Source: Stagnihabitans sp038231395 (GTDB lineage Bacteria > Pseudomonadota > Alphaproteobacteria > Rhodobacterales > Rhodobacteraceae). From it: a stretch of 64,000 bases of DNA. The stretch's first letter is position 1. Each line of letters starts with the position of its first letter. The stretch is taken from the NCBI GenBank assembly GCA_038231395.1, contig JBBRLL010000004.1:62001-126000 (forward strand), read 5' to 3'. The position numbers and the translations under genes were made by a program. Below are positions 49,843-59,141 of this stretch, in pieces. The notes beneath the pieces were generated by a model that was not told the DNA's origin, did no database searches, and was given only the letters and a program-made list of their open reading frames with translations.

Positions 49843-52587
49843 TTACGTCTTGGCCAGATCGCGCAACACATAGTGCAGGACGCCGCCGTGTTCGACGTAT
49901 TCAATCTCGATCTCGGTATCGATGCGACACTTGATCTGGATGGTTTTGGCGGTCCCATCGGCATAGGTGATGGTGCAAGGAACGGTTGACAGCGGCGCAA
50001 GATCGCCCTCAAGCCCTTGAACAGACACCAGTTCATCGCCCTTCAGGCCAAGGGTTTTGCGGGTTTCGCCGCCGGTGAATTCGAATGGGATGACGCCCAT
50101 GCCGACGAGGTTGGAACGGTGGATACGCTCAAAACTTTCGGCGATGACGGCCTTTACGCCCAACAAGGCGGTGCCCTTGGCGGCCCAGTCACGCGAAGAA
50201 CCGGCACCGTATTCGATGCCGCCGAAAATCACCAAGGGGGTCTGCGCCGCCTGATAGGCCATCGAGGCGTCGAAGATTGAGGTCTGCTGTCCGTCCAGGC
50301 CCTTGGTATAGCCGCCCTCCACCGCATCCAGCATCTCATTCTTGATGCGGATGTTGGCGAAAGTGCCGCGCATCATCACCTCGTGATTGCCGCGCCGCGA
50401 GCCGTAGGAATTGAACTCTGACACCGGAACCTGCCGCTCTGCCAGATATTTGCCGGCCGGAGTTGAGGCTTTGAATGAACCCGCCGGAGAGATGTGGTCG
50501 GTGGTGATCATATCGCCCAGCACCGCCAGAATCCGCGCCCCTTCGATGTTGTGGATGGTGCCGGGGGTCTTGGACATGCCGCGGAAATAGGGCGGGTTCT
50601 GGATGTAGGTGGAACTGGCGGGCCAATCGTAGGTTTCACTGTCGGTGACCTTGACAGCCTGCCACTTGGCGTCCCCTTTGAAGACATCGGCGTATTTCTT
50701 CTGGAACGCGGCGCGGGTGACAGTGGCGTCGACCAGATCGGCGATTTCCTTATTGGTCGGCCAGATGTCCTTCAGGTAAACCGGGCCGTTGGTGCCCATG
50801 CCCAAAGGTTCGGTCGTGATGTCGATGTTCATGTCACCGGCCAGCGCATAGGCCACAACCAGAGGCGGCGAGGCCAGATAGTTGGCGCGCACATCCGGCG
50901 AGATCCGGCCTTCGAAGTTGCGGTTGCCCGACAGGACAGCGGCGGCGACCAGATCGCCCTCGTTGATCGCCCCCGAAATTGCCGGATCCAGCGGGCCAGA
51001 GTTGCCGATGCAGGTCGTGCAACCATAGCCGACCAGATTGAAGCCCACGGCGTCTAGGTCTTCTTGCAGACCCGCGGCGTTGAGGTATTCGGAGACCACC
51101 TGACTTCCGGGGGCCAGCGAGGTTTTCACCCAAGGCTTTGCGGTCAGACCCAAGGCCCGGGCTTTGCGCGCCACCAGACCGGCACCGATCATCACATAGG
51201 GGTTGGAGGTGTTGGTGCAGGAGGTAATCGAGGCGATCACCACAGAGCCATCGCGCAGTTTGTAATCCTGCCCGGACACGGCTGCCGATTTGCGGGCGTC
51301 GATGATGGCGGTTTGGGTCTGACCCTCTGACGCCATCTCCTTTGCCTGGGCAGAGGCATCCACGCCGCGGAACTCACACACGGTTTTGTAAAAGCCAGCG
51401 GCGGCGGCGGTCAGCGGCGTATAATCCTGCGGACGCTTGGGGCCGGAAATCGCAGGGACGATCGTACCCATGTCAAGCGCCAAAGTGGAGGAATAGACCG
51501 GCGCGTAATCCGGGCCGCGCCACATGCCGTTGGCTTTGGCATAAGCCTCTACCAGTGCGATCCGCGATTCCTCACGGCCAGTGCCGCGCAGATACCGGAT
51601 GGTTTCGCCGTCGATCGGGAAGAAACCGCAGGTCGCCCCATATTCCGGGGCCATGTTGGCGATGGTGGCGCGGTCTGCCAAAGGCAGATGATCCAGACCT
51701 TCTCCGTAAAATTCGACGAATTTGTTCACAACGCCATGTTTGCGCAGCATTTGAACGACTTTCAGCACCAGATCGGTGGCGGTGGTGCCTTCCATCATGG
51801 CGCCGGTCAGTTTGAAGCCGACAACCTCCGGGATCAGCATCGAAACCGGTTGGCCCAGCATGGCAGCCTCAGCCTCGATCCCGCCGACACCCCAGCCCAG
51901 AACGGCCAGACCGTTGACCATGGTGGTGTGGCTGTCGGTACCGACCAACGTATCGGGGTAGGCAACCTCTGCCCCGTTCTGGTCCTTGTCGGTCCAGACG
52001 GTCTGCGACAGGTATTCCAGATTGACCTGATGGCAAATGCCAGTGCCCGGCGGCACCACGCGGAAGTTGTTAAAGGCGTTCTGGCCCCATTTGAGGAACA
52101 CATACCGCTCCATGTTCCGCTCGTATTCGCGGTCAACGTTGGCTTGAAAAGCGCGGGGGGTGCCGAATTCGTCAATCATGACAGAGTGGTCGATGACCAG
52201 ATCAACCGGGTTCAAGGGATTGATTTTCTGAGGGTTTCCGCCAAGCCCGATGATACCGTCACGCATGGCGGCAAGGTCAACGACCGCCGGAACCCCGGTG
52301 AAATCCTGCATCAGGACACGGGCGGGGCGGTAAGCAATCTCGCGCGGGTTCTTGCCGCCCAACGTGGCCCATGTGGCGAAAGCCTTGATGTCATCGACGG
52401 TCACCGTCTTGCCATCCTCAAACCGCAGCATGTTCTCCAGCACCACTTTCAGCGCTGCGGGCAGTCTGGAGAAGTCGCCAAGTCCGGCGGCCTGTGCGGC
52501 GGGGATCGAGTAATAGGCAACGGTCGCCCCGCCAGCGGTCAGGCTGGTTCGGGTTTTGGCGCTGTCGTGTCCGACGGTGACGGTCAT
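49843..52587 (-). CDS. acnA: Aconitate hydratase A
   Basis: A 914-residue [4Fe-4S] enzyme of the citric-acid cycle interconverting citrate and isocitrate. Cluster cysteines are in ASITSCTNTSNPYVMIGAG and VGYGCTTCIGNSGPL; substrate residues in VGTDSHTTMVNGLAVLGWGVGG and the C-terminal EYGAGSSRDWAAKG. GAGGAGG precedes the ATG at 52587; a 28-codon upstream extension is not used. It is monocistronic, ending in a clear terminator, and divergent from the DUF1223 gene. Confidence 0.97.
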   Translation of the reverse strand: MTVTVGHDSAKTRTSLTAGGATVAYYSIPAAQAAGLGDFSRLPAALKVVLENMLRFEDGKTVTVDDIKAFATWATLGGKNPREIAYRPARVLMQDFTGVPAVVDLAAMRDGIIGLGGNPQKINPLNPVDLVIDHSVMIDEFGTPRAFQANVDREYERNMERYVFLKWGQNAFNNFRVVPPGTGICHQVNLEYLSQTVWTDKDQNGAEVAYPDTLVGTDSHTTMVNGLAVLGWGVGGIEAEAAMLGQPVSMLIPEVVGFKLTGAMMEGTTATDLVLKVVQMLRKHGVVNKFVEFYGEGLDHLPLADRATIANMAPEYGATCGFFPIDGETIRYLRGTGREESRIALVEAYAKANGMWRGPDYAPVYSSTLALDMGTIVPAISGPKRPQDYTPLTAAAAGFYKTVCEFRGVDASAQAKEMASEGQTQTAIIDARKSAAVSGQDYKLRDGSVVIASITSCTNTSNPYVMIGAGLVARKARALGLTAKPWVKTSLAPGSQVVSEYLNAAGLQEDLDAVGFNLVGYGCTTCIGNSGPLDPAISGAINEGDLVAAAVLSGNRNFEGRISPDVRANYLASPPLVVAYALAGDMNIDITTEPLGMGTNGPVYLKDIWPTNKEIADLVDATVTRAAFQKKYADVFKGDAKWQAVKVTDSETYDWPASSTYIQNPPYFRGMSKTPGTIHNIEGARILAVLGDMITTDHISPAGSFKASTPAGKYLAERQVPVSEFNSYGSRRGNHEVMMRGTFANIRIKNEMLDAVEGGYTKGLDGQQTSIFDASMAYQAAQTPLVIFGGIEYGAGSSRDWAAKGTALLGVKAVIAESFERIHRSNLVGMGVIPFEFTGGETRKTLGLKGDELVSVQGLEGDLAPLSTVPCTITYADGTAKTIQIKCRIDTEIEIEYVEHGGVLHYVLRDLAKT

Positions 52588-52844
52588 GGAGGCCTCCTCA
52601 GGGGGTCTGATTGGCAGTTTAAAGTCGGGGTGCGGCCCGCATCTTTTGCCGCAATGCGGCGCGGCGGGCAAGGAATCTTTCGCGCGAGAGCGTCATTGTA
52701 TACCACAGTATGCCGAAATTCCAGTGATATTTCCGCTGCGCATAACCCTTTCGTTACAGGGTAAGCATGAAAGATCGCAAAACGTTGATTGGCTTGCGGG
52801 GGGAGATTTGGCTACGAATTGTTAAAACAGAGGGATAGTTCGTC

Positions 52845-53558
52845 ATGAAATCAGATTTTGTCGGCGCAGTGTGTGGCTTGTTGGTCGCAGGTGTTGCCGC
52901 GGCGCATGCCGAAGACATTGGCAAGGGAATGGGCACGGTGGTGGAACTTTACACCTCCCAAGGCTGTTCGTCCTGTCCGCCCGCTGATTTTTTACTGCAA
53001 AAGCTTGCAGCGCAGCCGGACGTGATCGCTTTGGCTCTTCATGTTGACTATTGGGACTACATCGGTTGGGTGGACAAGTTCGCCAGCCCGCAATATTCGG
53101 CACGGCAAAGGGCCTATGCCCATGCCGCCAATTCGAACACCGTCTATACGCCCCAAATGGTCGTCGGCGGCGTCGATCTGGTGGAGGGCAATGACCCGGA
53201 AGCGGTTGTAATGGCGATCCGGCACAACGAAAAAACCGCTTCACCAGTGGCGTTGCATCTGACCCGTCAAGGCGAACAGGTGACGATTGCCGCCGAAGTC
53301 AACCGCCCTTTGGAGTCGCCGTTGCAAGTGCAGTTGGTCCGGTATCACCCGCTGGCACGCGTGAACATCCTGCACGGTGAGAACGCAGGTCGGGAACTTG
53401 ACTATACCAACACCGTGACCACATGGACCGTGATTGGCCAATGGGACGGCAAGGGCGATCTGCACCTGACCGCTCCGGCCAAGGGTGAGGATCCGGTTGT
53501 GGTGATTTTGCAGGCCGAGGGGCCGGGGCCTATCCTCGCTGCGGCACAGGTCAAATAA
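52845..53558 (+). CDS. Secreted DUF1223 thioredoxin-like protein
   Basis: A 237-residue protein with signal peptide MKSDFVGAVCGLLVAGVAAAHA. The thioredoxin-like motif VELYTSQGCSSCPPADFLL has two cysteines in CSSC, followed by LALHVDYWDYIGWVDKFASPQYSARQRAYA and NTVYTPQMVVGG, as in the DUF1223 family. A periplasmic redox role is likely by fold but unproven. AGAGGGA precedes the ATG. A strong hairpin follows. Confidence 0.9.
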   Translation: MKSDFVGAVCGLLVAGVAAAHAEDIGKGMGTVVELYTSQGCSSCPPADFLLQKLAAQPDVIALALHVDYWDYIGWVDKFASPQYSARQRAYAHAANSNTVYTPQMVVGGVDLVEGNDPEAVVMAIRHNEKTASPVALHLTRQGEQVTIAAEVNRPLESPLQVQLVRYHPLARVNILHGENAGRELDYTNTVTTWTVIGQWDGKGDLHLTAPAKGEDPVVVILQAEGPGPILAAAQVK

Positions 53559-53603
53559 GGCTGGCCCTGCGCTTGGGCGGCAATTGCATGACACTTTGCC
53601 TTA

Positions 53604-53631
53604 GGGACCGCCGATTTTTTCCGGCGGTCCC
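53604..53631. terminator. Bidirectional terminator between convergent genes
   Basis: A ten-base perfect stem GGGACCGCCG / CGGCGGTCCC with an eight-base T-rich loop, in the 134-base gap between the DUF1223 gene (plus) and the acyltransferase gene (minus). It can serve both, though the trailing T tracts are short. Confidence 0.75.
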
Positions 53632-53692
53632 ATTTCGTTCATGTCCTACGGCCCGGCAAATCCGGCTTCAGGAAATCCCAACGCCGACAGCC

Positions 53693-54580
53693 CTACTTCC
53701 AGCGCCTGTGGACCCAGAACCATTGCGCGGGATGCTGGCGGACCTGCGCCGCCAAAGAGTTGTTGAGCGCCTGGGTCATTGTCTTGGCGTCGCTATGGGT
53801 GATCGGTTCCTCAACAATCAGTTCAAAATGCAGACCATCGGGTTGCCGGATGCCGTAAACCGGCACCAGCAAGCAATTGTATTTCAACGCCAAATCGGCG
53901 GCTGACAGGGCGGTCAGGGCGCGGTGACCCAAAAAGTCCAAAGGGGCGCCTGTGTGAAAATGCTGGTCGATCAGCATGCCGACAATGCCGCCTTTGCGCA
54001 AATAGGTGACCAGATCGGCCAGCCCACGGCGGCCTCGGGCAAACAAAGGCTCCGATATGGCTCGGATGGTCGTCGAGAAATGCGCATCGAAATAGGGATT
54101 GCGCTGCGGGCGGTACAGCGCCCCTGCCGTCATCCCTTTGCCGGCCAGAACGGCGCGGGCGATGTCATGGTTGCCGAAATGGCCCGACACCAGGATCACG
54201 CCACGACCCTGACGCTGCGCCTGAAGGATCGGGTCCAGACCTGCACCAAGAATCGGCGTTTGGGCAACCTGCGCTTTGAATTCGGCGGGGGAGTACAGCT
54301 CTGCCAAAGTGCGCCCGGCATTGTCGAGGACAGACCGGACCAGCTCCTTGACCCTCGCCTGCGGCAAATCCGGCCAGATCAGCGCCAGATTTTCGCGCAC
54401 CCGGCTGCGGTAACCCGCCACTCCTGCAATCACGACCCGCATCAGCCAGCCGCCAAACGGAACCCGGTAGCGGTAGGGCAGGATCCGCATCACGCCGATC
54501 AGGCCCATCAGAATGAGGTTCTGCGTCCAGGCCACGGGCTTGAAAAAGGGCGACGAGGTCTTGATCTGGGGCACATTCAT
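53693..54580 (-). CDS. Lysophospholipid/lipid A acyltransferase (LpxL/HtrB family)
   Basis: A 295-residue inner-membrane acyltransferase. A hydrophobic N-terminal segment (NLILMGLIGVMRILPY) is followed by the HxxxxD catalytic motif in VSGHFGNHDIARAVL (~137) and GALYRPQRNPYFD, with a second family block at KGGIVGMLIDQHFHTGAPLDFLG. The C-terminus PAQWFWVHRRWK is typical of LpxL/LpxM homologues, which add secondary acyl chains to lipid A. The ATG overlaps the stop of the upstream EamA gene as ATGA. Confidence 0.92.
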   Translation of the reverse strand: MNVPQIKTSSPFFKPVAWTQNLILMGLIGVMRILPYRYRVPFGGWLMRVVIAGVAGYRSRVRENLALIWPDLPQARVKELVRSVLDNAGRTLAELYSPAEFKAQVAQTPILGAGLDPILQAQRQGRGVILVSGHFGNHDIARAVLAGKGMTAGALYRPQRNPYFDAHFSTTIRAISEPLFARGRRGLADLVTYLRKGGIVGMLIDQHFHTGAPLDFLGHRALTALSAADLALKYNCLLVPVYGIRQPDGLHFELIVEEPITHSDAKTMTQALNNSLAAQVRQHPAQWFWVHRRWK

Positions 54581-55470
54581 CCTTCCGGACGGGACTTGAT
54601 CTCGTGGCCCCCGGACCTTTCGTGCGCCCAGACATAGAGGCCTGCCCCCGCGATCACAAGCGCACCGAGCAGGGTAAAGCGGTCTGGCCAGGCGGCAAAC
54701 ACGGCACCTGACCAGAAGATCGCAAAAATCATGTCAAGATAGCCAAACGGGGCGAGGGCCGTAGCCTCCGCCTGCGAATAGGCCCGGATGGTGAACAATT
54801 GCGCAATGGCGCCCAAGGCTGCCAACAGGGCGAACATCGGCAGGTCTGCCAAGGGGATCGGTTGCCAATAGACCGGCAACACCGCCGAGGTGACGACAGA
54901 GCCGAAGGCTGCGGCATAAAACATCGCGGCCCAAGGGCTTTCCTGCGCGCCAACCAACCGGGTCAGCAGCATATTTCCAGCGTAGGAGAAGGCACACAGC
55001 AAGGGCAGCACGGCCGCGGCGGAGAAAACGCCCATGCCCGGCCTTGTGATGATCAAAGCGCCGACCAATGCCACAAAGACACCCGTGACCCGCGCCCGGC
55101 CAAGCCTTTCGCCCAAAAACAACCCGGCGCCAAGGGTGATCAGCACCGGGTTGATGTCGGCAAGTGCGGTGGCTTCCGCCAGACCAATGTAATTCAGCGC
55201 CAGGAAAAAGAACCCCGTGGCACCCAGTTGGGTGAGAGATCGCAAGAAGTGCCAGCCCGGCAGACTGGTTTTGACCGCCTGTTTCAGGCGCGGGCCGAGG
55301 TATAGCAGGACAAACCCCAGTTGGCCTACGTTGCGCGCCCAGACCACCTCCACCGTCGGGTAAAGGCCGATCAGGTGCTTTGCCAGCGCGTCCATTGCCG
55401 TAAAGCAAAAGATCCCAAGGGCGAGCAGGATAATCCCGGTGCGGGTGGCCGTGGTGGCACTGTTTGTCAC
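54577..55470 (-). CDS. DMT-superfamily (EamA) transporter
   Basis: A 297-residue inner-membrane protein with ten predicted helices in two EamA repeats. Typical stretches are ALNYIGLAEATALADINPVLITLGAGLFLGERLGRARVTGVFVALVGALIITRPG (split between repeats at ~100-150) and AYSQAEATALAPFGYLDMIFAIFWSG. Likely exports a small metabolite; substrate unknown. The start is GTG at 55470 with AGAG upstream. Coupled by ATGA overlap to the acyltransferase gene. Confidence 0.9.
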   Translation of the reverse strand: MTNSATTATRTGIILLALGIFCFTAMDALAKHLIGLYPTVEVVWARNVGQLGFVLLYLGPRLKQAVKTSLPGWHFLRSLTQLGATGFFFLALNYIGLAEATALADINPVLITLGAGLFLGERLGRARVTGVFVALVGALIITRPGMGVFSAAAVLPLLCAFSYAGNMLLTRLVGAQESPWAAMFYAAAFGSVVTSAVLPVYWQPIPLADLPMFALLAALGAIAQLFTIRAYSQAEATALAPFGYLDMIFAIFWSGAVFAAWPDRFTLLGALVIAGAGLYVWAHERSGGHEIKSRPEG

Positions 55471-55702
55471 GGCGTCTCTTTCGGGCAGGGTCTTGGCAAC
55501 GGAATTATCGCACGATTGTCAGGCTGCGGTCATGGGATAAAGGACTGCGGGTCGCACCGTGGCGAAAATCAAGGCTAGGGCGGGAAAGCGGGCGGGGCAA
55601 GAGCCAGCCATCGCCTTTTATCGGTTGGTCAAGAAATTGCTTGGCAAGGCAGGACGTAAGCGGGGGCATTTCGGAACGGGTTCAAATGCAGTACAACCAG
55701 CT

Positions 55703-55897
55703 GAGGTCCCGACGTCCGATCTGTGCGTTCCCGGTCCGTCAACGCCGGTACCATCACCTTTCAGCCCGTCACCTCGCGGTCCATCAGTTCTGCTCCCATT
55801 TTTTCCAGGTCCGCCACGTCTCGGTCCGCCTTGTCCCGGTTCGCCAACTTTTGGTCCACCAACCCCCGGTCCGCCACATACTGGCCAATGCTGCCCA
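55703..55897 (+). repeat. 15-bp degenerate tandem array (about 13 units)
   Basis: Units of exactly 15 bases keep register from 55703 to 55897; the best block is 55808-55882, five units led by GGTCCGCC or GGTTCGCC. The outer units are decayed. Because 15 is a multiple of three, every frame yields a five-residue periodic peptide, but start, ribosome site and composition do not support a gene. The rest of the 514-base gap 55471-55984 between fliG and the EamA gene holds nothing I recognise. Confidence 0.75.
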
Positions 55898-55984
55898 GTC
55901 CACTGGTTCTTGGGACACTGATTCTGCTTTGGACACCCAAGTCCACGGCCACCCACTCCCGCGTTGCCGATGATTTGCGGGTTG

Positions 55985-57064
55985 TTATTCTTCTGGCTGG
56001 ATCAGGGCAATCTCACCGCTGCCTTCCAACTGGCGGATCGCCATAACGATTAAGCCCATCGCGTCCTCAGCATCCTTTTCCTTGATCTTGCCGCGGGTGT
56101 TGATTTCTTCGCGCAAGGATTGCGACATGCGCTGTGACAGGTTGGCAAGGATGTGTTCTGCCGAGGGTTCAAGGTCTGGCAAGGTTATGGCATAAGTCAG
56201 GGCGGTGACCAGCACCGCCTGATCCAGCACGCGGATCACCTTGGGCACGTCGCGCGCACTGACCTTTGCCTTGATATGTTCAAAGGTGAAGATGTTCTTC
56301 TTCACGATCTGGGCAAAATCGGCATCGGTTTCCTGCAGGCTTTTCAAAACGTCGTCACGGGTGGCGGCACTGGCGATGTTCAGAATGGCACCCACCCGTT
56401 CGCCGGGGCCGACGTCAAAGGCTTTGAGGGGTTGGTTGTCCAGCTGGCTGGCCAGCGAATTGCCGATGCGGCGCACCGTGTCGGGATCAACGTTGCCGGT
56501 CAGCGATACGGCATAGGCGACATGGCGGGCCCGTTCCCCTTTGAAGCGCGACAGAAGGTCGGCGGCGCGGGCGACCGGCAGCTTGGACAGAACCACGGCG
56601 CAAATTTCGATACTTTCTTCTTCCAGCACGGGAAGAATACGCTCGAACGACAGCGCGTTGATCCTTTCCCACGGATCGCCAGAGGAATTGCCACCGGTCA
56701 TCCGGCGCAGGCGGCTGGCGGCATTGACCGACAGGCTGCCGTCCATGATCGACAAAGCGCCCTCCAGCCCGCCGGGAAAGGACAGGCCAACCTGCTCCAT
56801 CTCGGCTAGAAACTCCTCGACCACGGTGCGCAGGGTGGTGCGGCTGACCCGGCGCATGGTGCCCATCTGCTGGGCGAGCGCGGTCTGCATCTCTTCGGGC
56901 AACGACGACAAGGGGATCGGCGTGCCTTCTGACAACAAAAGCCGCACGATAATGGCGGCCTTTTCCTTGGGGCGGACAGCCGGAAGTTTGTGACCCGCCA
57001 GCGCAGGTGCCTTGAAGGCGTCCGGGTTGGTCAGACTTGCCAGCATCGCAGGGTTGAACGCCAT
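55985..57064 (-). CDS. fliG: Flagellar motor switch protein FliG
   Basis: A 359-residue protein with FliG's three armadillo-like domains. The N-terminal PAVRPKEKAAIIVRLLLSEG and the middle/C-terminal NIFTFEHIKAKVSARDVPKVIRVLD followed by LANLSQRMSQSLREEINTRG match FliG, which links rotor ring and C-ring and generates torque. The ATG at 57064 has GGAG five bases away; a GTG precedes it by one codon. No other flagellar gene is in the window; neighbours are purB and a DMT transporter. Confidence 0.88.
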   Translation of the reverse strand: MAFNPAMLASLTNPDAFKAPALAGHKLPAVRPKEKAAIIVRLLLSEGTPIPLSSLPEEMQTALAQQMGTMRRVSRTTLRTVVEEFLAEMEQVGLSFPGGLEGALSIMDGSLSVNAASRLRRMTGGNSSGDPWERINALSFERILPVLEEESIEICAVVLSKLPVARAADLLSRFKGERARHVAYAVSLTGNVDPDTVRRIGNSLASQLDNQPLKAFDVGPGERVGAILNIASAATRDDVLKSLQETDADFAQIVKKNIFTFEHIKAKVSARDVPKVIRVLDQAVLVTALTYAITLPDLEPSAEHILANLSQRMSQSLREEINTRGKIKEKDAEDAMGLIVMAIRQLEGSGEIALIQPEE

Positions 57065-57256
57065 CACGTCTCCGATTCTTCAGATGCCTTCAGGGTGGCG
57101 GATCGGGGTTAAATCGCGGTGAAGATCCTGCAAGGGATCGGCTCTGGTTTTGAACGCGGGATTTTAGAGCGCAGCGCCCTTTGCACAAGAGAAGGGAATT
57201 CGCGTCGCCGTAGCCCCGAGGGTTCTTTGGGAACAGATGAAGGCGGCAAGGCCGGA

Positions 57257-57309
57257 CGACTTGGCCCCCAACGCGACTTGGCCTGAACCCGACTTGGTCC
57301 TAAACCGAC
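57257..57309 (+). repeat. Short tandem array with CGACTTGG units
   Basis: CGACTTGG recurs at 57257, 57274 and 57290 and a truncated CGAC at 57306, giving spacings of 17, 16 and 16 bases. It starts 13 bases beyond the purB stop, in the 258-base gap before fliG, and resembles in period the arrays at 5230 and 59783. Confidence 0.6.
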
Positions 57310-57322
57310 GCGCGTGGAAAGG

Positions 57323-58627
57323 TCAGACCCCGAACACGCGGGCGAAGATCGTGTCCACATGTTTGGTATGGTAGGCGAGGTCGAATTTCTCTTCGATCTC
57401 GGCGGGGGTCAGGGCCTTGGTCACTTCGGGGTCGGCCAAGAGTTCGGTTTTGAAATCAGCACCCTTTTCCCAGACCTTCATCGCGTTGCGCTGGACCAGA
57501 CGGTAGCTGTCCTCCCGGCTGACGCCCGCCTGGGTCAGCGCCAGAAGGACACGCTGAGACATCACCAGACCTTGGAATTTGTTCATGTTTTTCAGCATGT
57601 TTTCCGGGTAGACCACCAGCTTTTCGACCACGCCGGCCAGGCGGTGCAGCGCAAAGTCAAGGGTGATGGTGGTGTCCGGGCCAATCGCACGCTCCACCGA
57701 GGAATGGGAGATGTCGCGTTCGTGCCAAAGGGTGACATTCTCCATCGCAGGCACCACGGCGGCGCGCACCAGACGCGCCAGACCGGTCAGGTTTTCGGTC
57801 AGCACCGGGTTGCGCTTGTGGGGCATCGCACTCGAGCCCTTTTGGCCGGGGGCGAAGAACTCCTCTGCCTCCAGCACCTCGGTCCGTTGCATATGGCGGA
57901 TCTCGGTGGCGCAGTTTTCGATGGAGGAGGCGATCACGCCAAGGGTGGCGAAAAACATCGCGTGGCGGTCGCGCGGGATGACCTGAGTGGAGATGGGTTC
58001 GGAGGTCAGACCCATCATGGCGCAGACGTGATCCTCGACCGAGGGGTCGATATTGGCGAACGTGCCGACAGCGCCGGAAATGGCACCGGTGGCCACCTCG
58101 GCGCGGGCGTGGATCAGGCGGGCGCGGTTTCGGGCCATCTCGGCGTAAAAGCGGGCGAAGGTCAGGCCCATGGTGGTGGGTTCGGCATGGATGCCGTGGC
58201 TGCGGCCGATGCGGACGGTGTATTTATGCTCCATTGCCCGGGTTTTCAGCGCGGTCAGCACGCGGTCAAGGCCCAGCATCAGAAGGTCAGCGGCGCGGCA
58301 CAGCTGGATGTTGAAGGTGGTGTCCAAGACGTCGGACGAGGTCATGCCCTGATGCAGAAAGCGCGCCTCATCGGCCCCGACAATCTCTGACAGATGGGTC
58401 AGAAAGGCGATGACGTCGTGTTTGGTGACCGCTTCAATCTCGTCAATCCGCGCCACATCAAAGGTCGCGTCGCGGGCTTTCCATACGGCTTCGGCATTGG
58501 CCTTGGGGATGGTGCCGTTGGCGGCCATCGCGTCACAAGCATGTGCCTCGATCTGGAACCAGATGTCAAAGCGGCTTTCGGGCGACCAGATTGCAACCAT
58601 GTCAGGGCGGGAATAGCGCGGGATCAT
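57323..58627 (-). CDS. purB: Adenylosuccinate lyase
   Basis: A 434-residue enzyme acting twice in purine synthesis, on SAICAR and on adenylosuccinate. The fumarase/aspartase-superfamily signature is GSSAMPHKRNPV, with the catalytic His regions GMTSSDVLDTTFNIQL and RIGRSHGIHAEPTTMGL. It starts MIPRYSRPDMVAIWSPESRF, as usual; a long upstream open frame (68 codons) is not used. AAGG precedes the ATG at 58627. Monocistronic and divergent from the next gene. Confidence 0.97.
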   Translation of the reverse strand: MIPRYSRPDMVAIWSPESRFDIWFQIEAHACDAMAANGTIPKANAEAVWKARDATFDVARIDEIEAVTKHDVIAFLTHLSEIVGADEARFLHQGMTSSDVLDTTFNIQLCRAADLLMLGLDRVLTALKTRAMEHKYTVRIGRSHGIHAEPTTMGLTFARFYAEMARNRARLIHARAEVATGAISGAVGTFANIDPSVEDHVCAMMGLTSEPISTQVIPRDRHAMFFATLGVIASSIENCATEIRHMQRTEVLEAEEFFAPGQKGSSAMPHKRNPVLTENLTGLARLVRAAVVPAMENVTLWHERDISHSSVERAIGPDTTITLDFALHRLAGVVEKLVVYPENMLKNMNKFQGLVMSQRVLLALTQAGVSREDSYRLVQRNAMKVWEKGADFKTELLADPEVTKALTPAEIEEKFDLAYHTKHVDTIFARVFGV

Positions 58628-58745
58628 CGGAGAAGCCTTTGCGTGCGGGATGCGGTCCCATATTCCGCAGGGGTCCGGCGCGCAAGCGGGCTTGCCAAAG
58701 GGCGGATGTAGCGCGAAGTGTAACGGCAGGCGGGGGAGCGTTGTG

Positions 58746-59114
58746 ATGCGGTGGATTTTGGCGCTGGCAGTGATGGCGGGTCCGGCCTGGGCACTGGATG
58801 ATGCGGGGGTTATGGCCGCGTTGACCGGCAAGGTGCTGGCCTATGCGGATGGCACCTCGCAAAGCTTTCGGACGGATGGCGAGACGGTTTTCTTCGCCAC
58901 CGATGGCAAGCAAAGCATCGGGCATTGGCGGGTGCAGGGCGGGCAGTATTGCTCTGTCTGGCCGCCGTCGGATCATTGGGCGTGTTATGAGGTCAAGGTG
59001 GCGGCGTGCAAGGTTGACTTTGTGTCCGCTGATGGCAGTGTGTCTGAAGGCATTGTTGGGAAGCAAAAGGGCAGAGGCTCGTCTGACGCGCTCGATGCTT
59101 GCAATTTTTACTGA
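58746..59114 (+). CDS. Secreted protein of unknown function
   Basis: A 122-residue protein with signal peptide MRWILALAVMAGPAWA. The mature part (VMAALTGKVLAYADGTSQSFRTDGETVFFATDGKQSIGHWRVQGGQYCSVWPPSDHWACYEV, in pieces along residues 20-85) looks like a small beta-rich periplasmic domain of a type common in Rhodobacterales hypotheticals, with four cysteines that could pair. GGGGGAG seven bases before the ATG fixes the start. It lies 27 bases before the CDGSH gene on the same strand. Confidence 0.78.
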   Translation: MRWILALAVMAGPAWALDDAGVMAALTGKVLAYADGTSQSFRTDGETVFFATDGKQSIGHWRVQGGQYCSVWPPSDHWACYEVKVAACKVDFVSADGSVSEGIVGKQKGRGSSDALDACNFY

Positions 59115-59141
59115 ACGGGTCATCGAAAAACGGAGGTTGCT

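Noticed and set aside
55761..55952. Minus-strand frame of 63 residues with a pentapeptide-like periodicity
   Set aside because: It starts at a GTG without proper spacing to a ribosome site, stops inside the array, and its periodicity is just the 15-bp DNA repeat. No conserved pentapeptide consensus (A-D/N-L-x-x) holds throughout.
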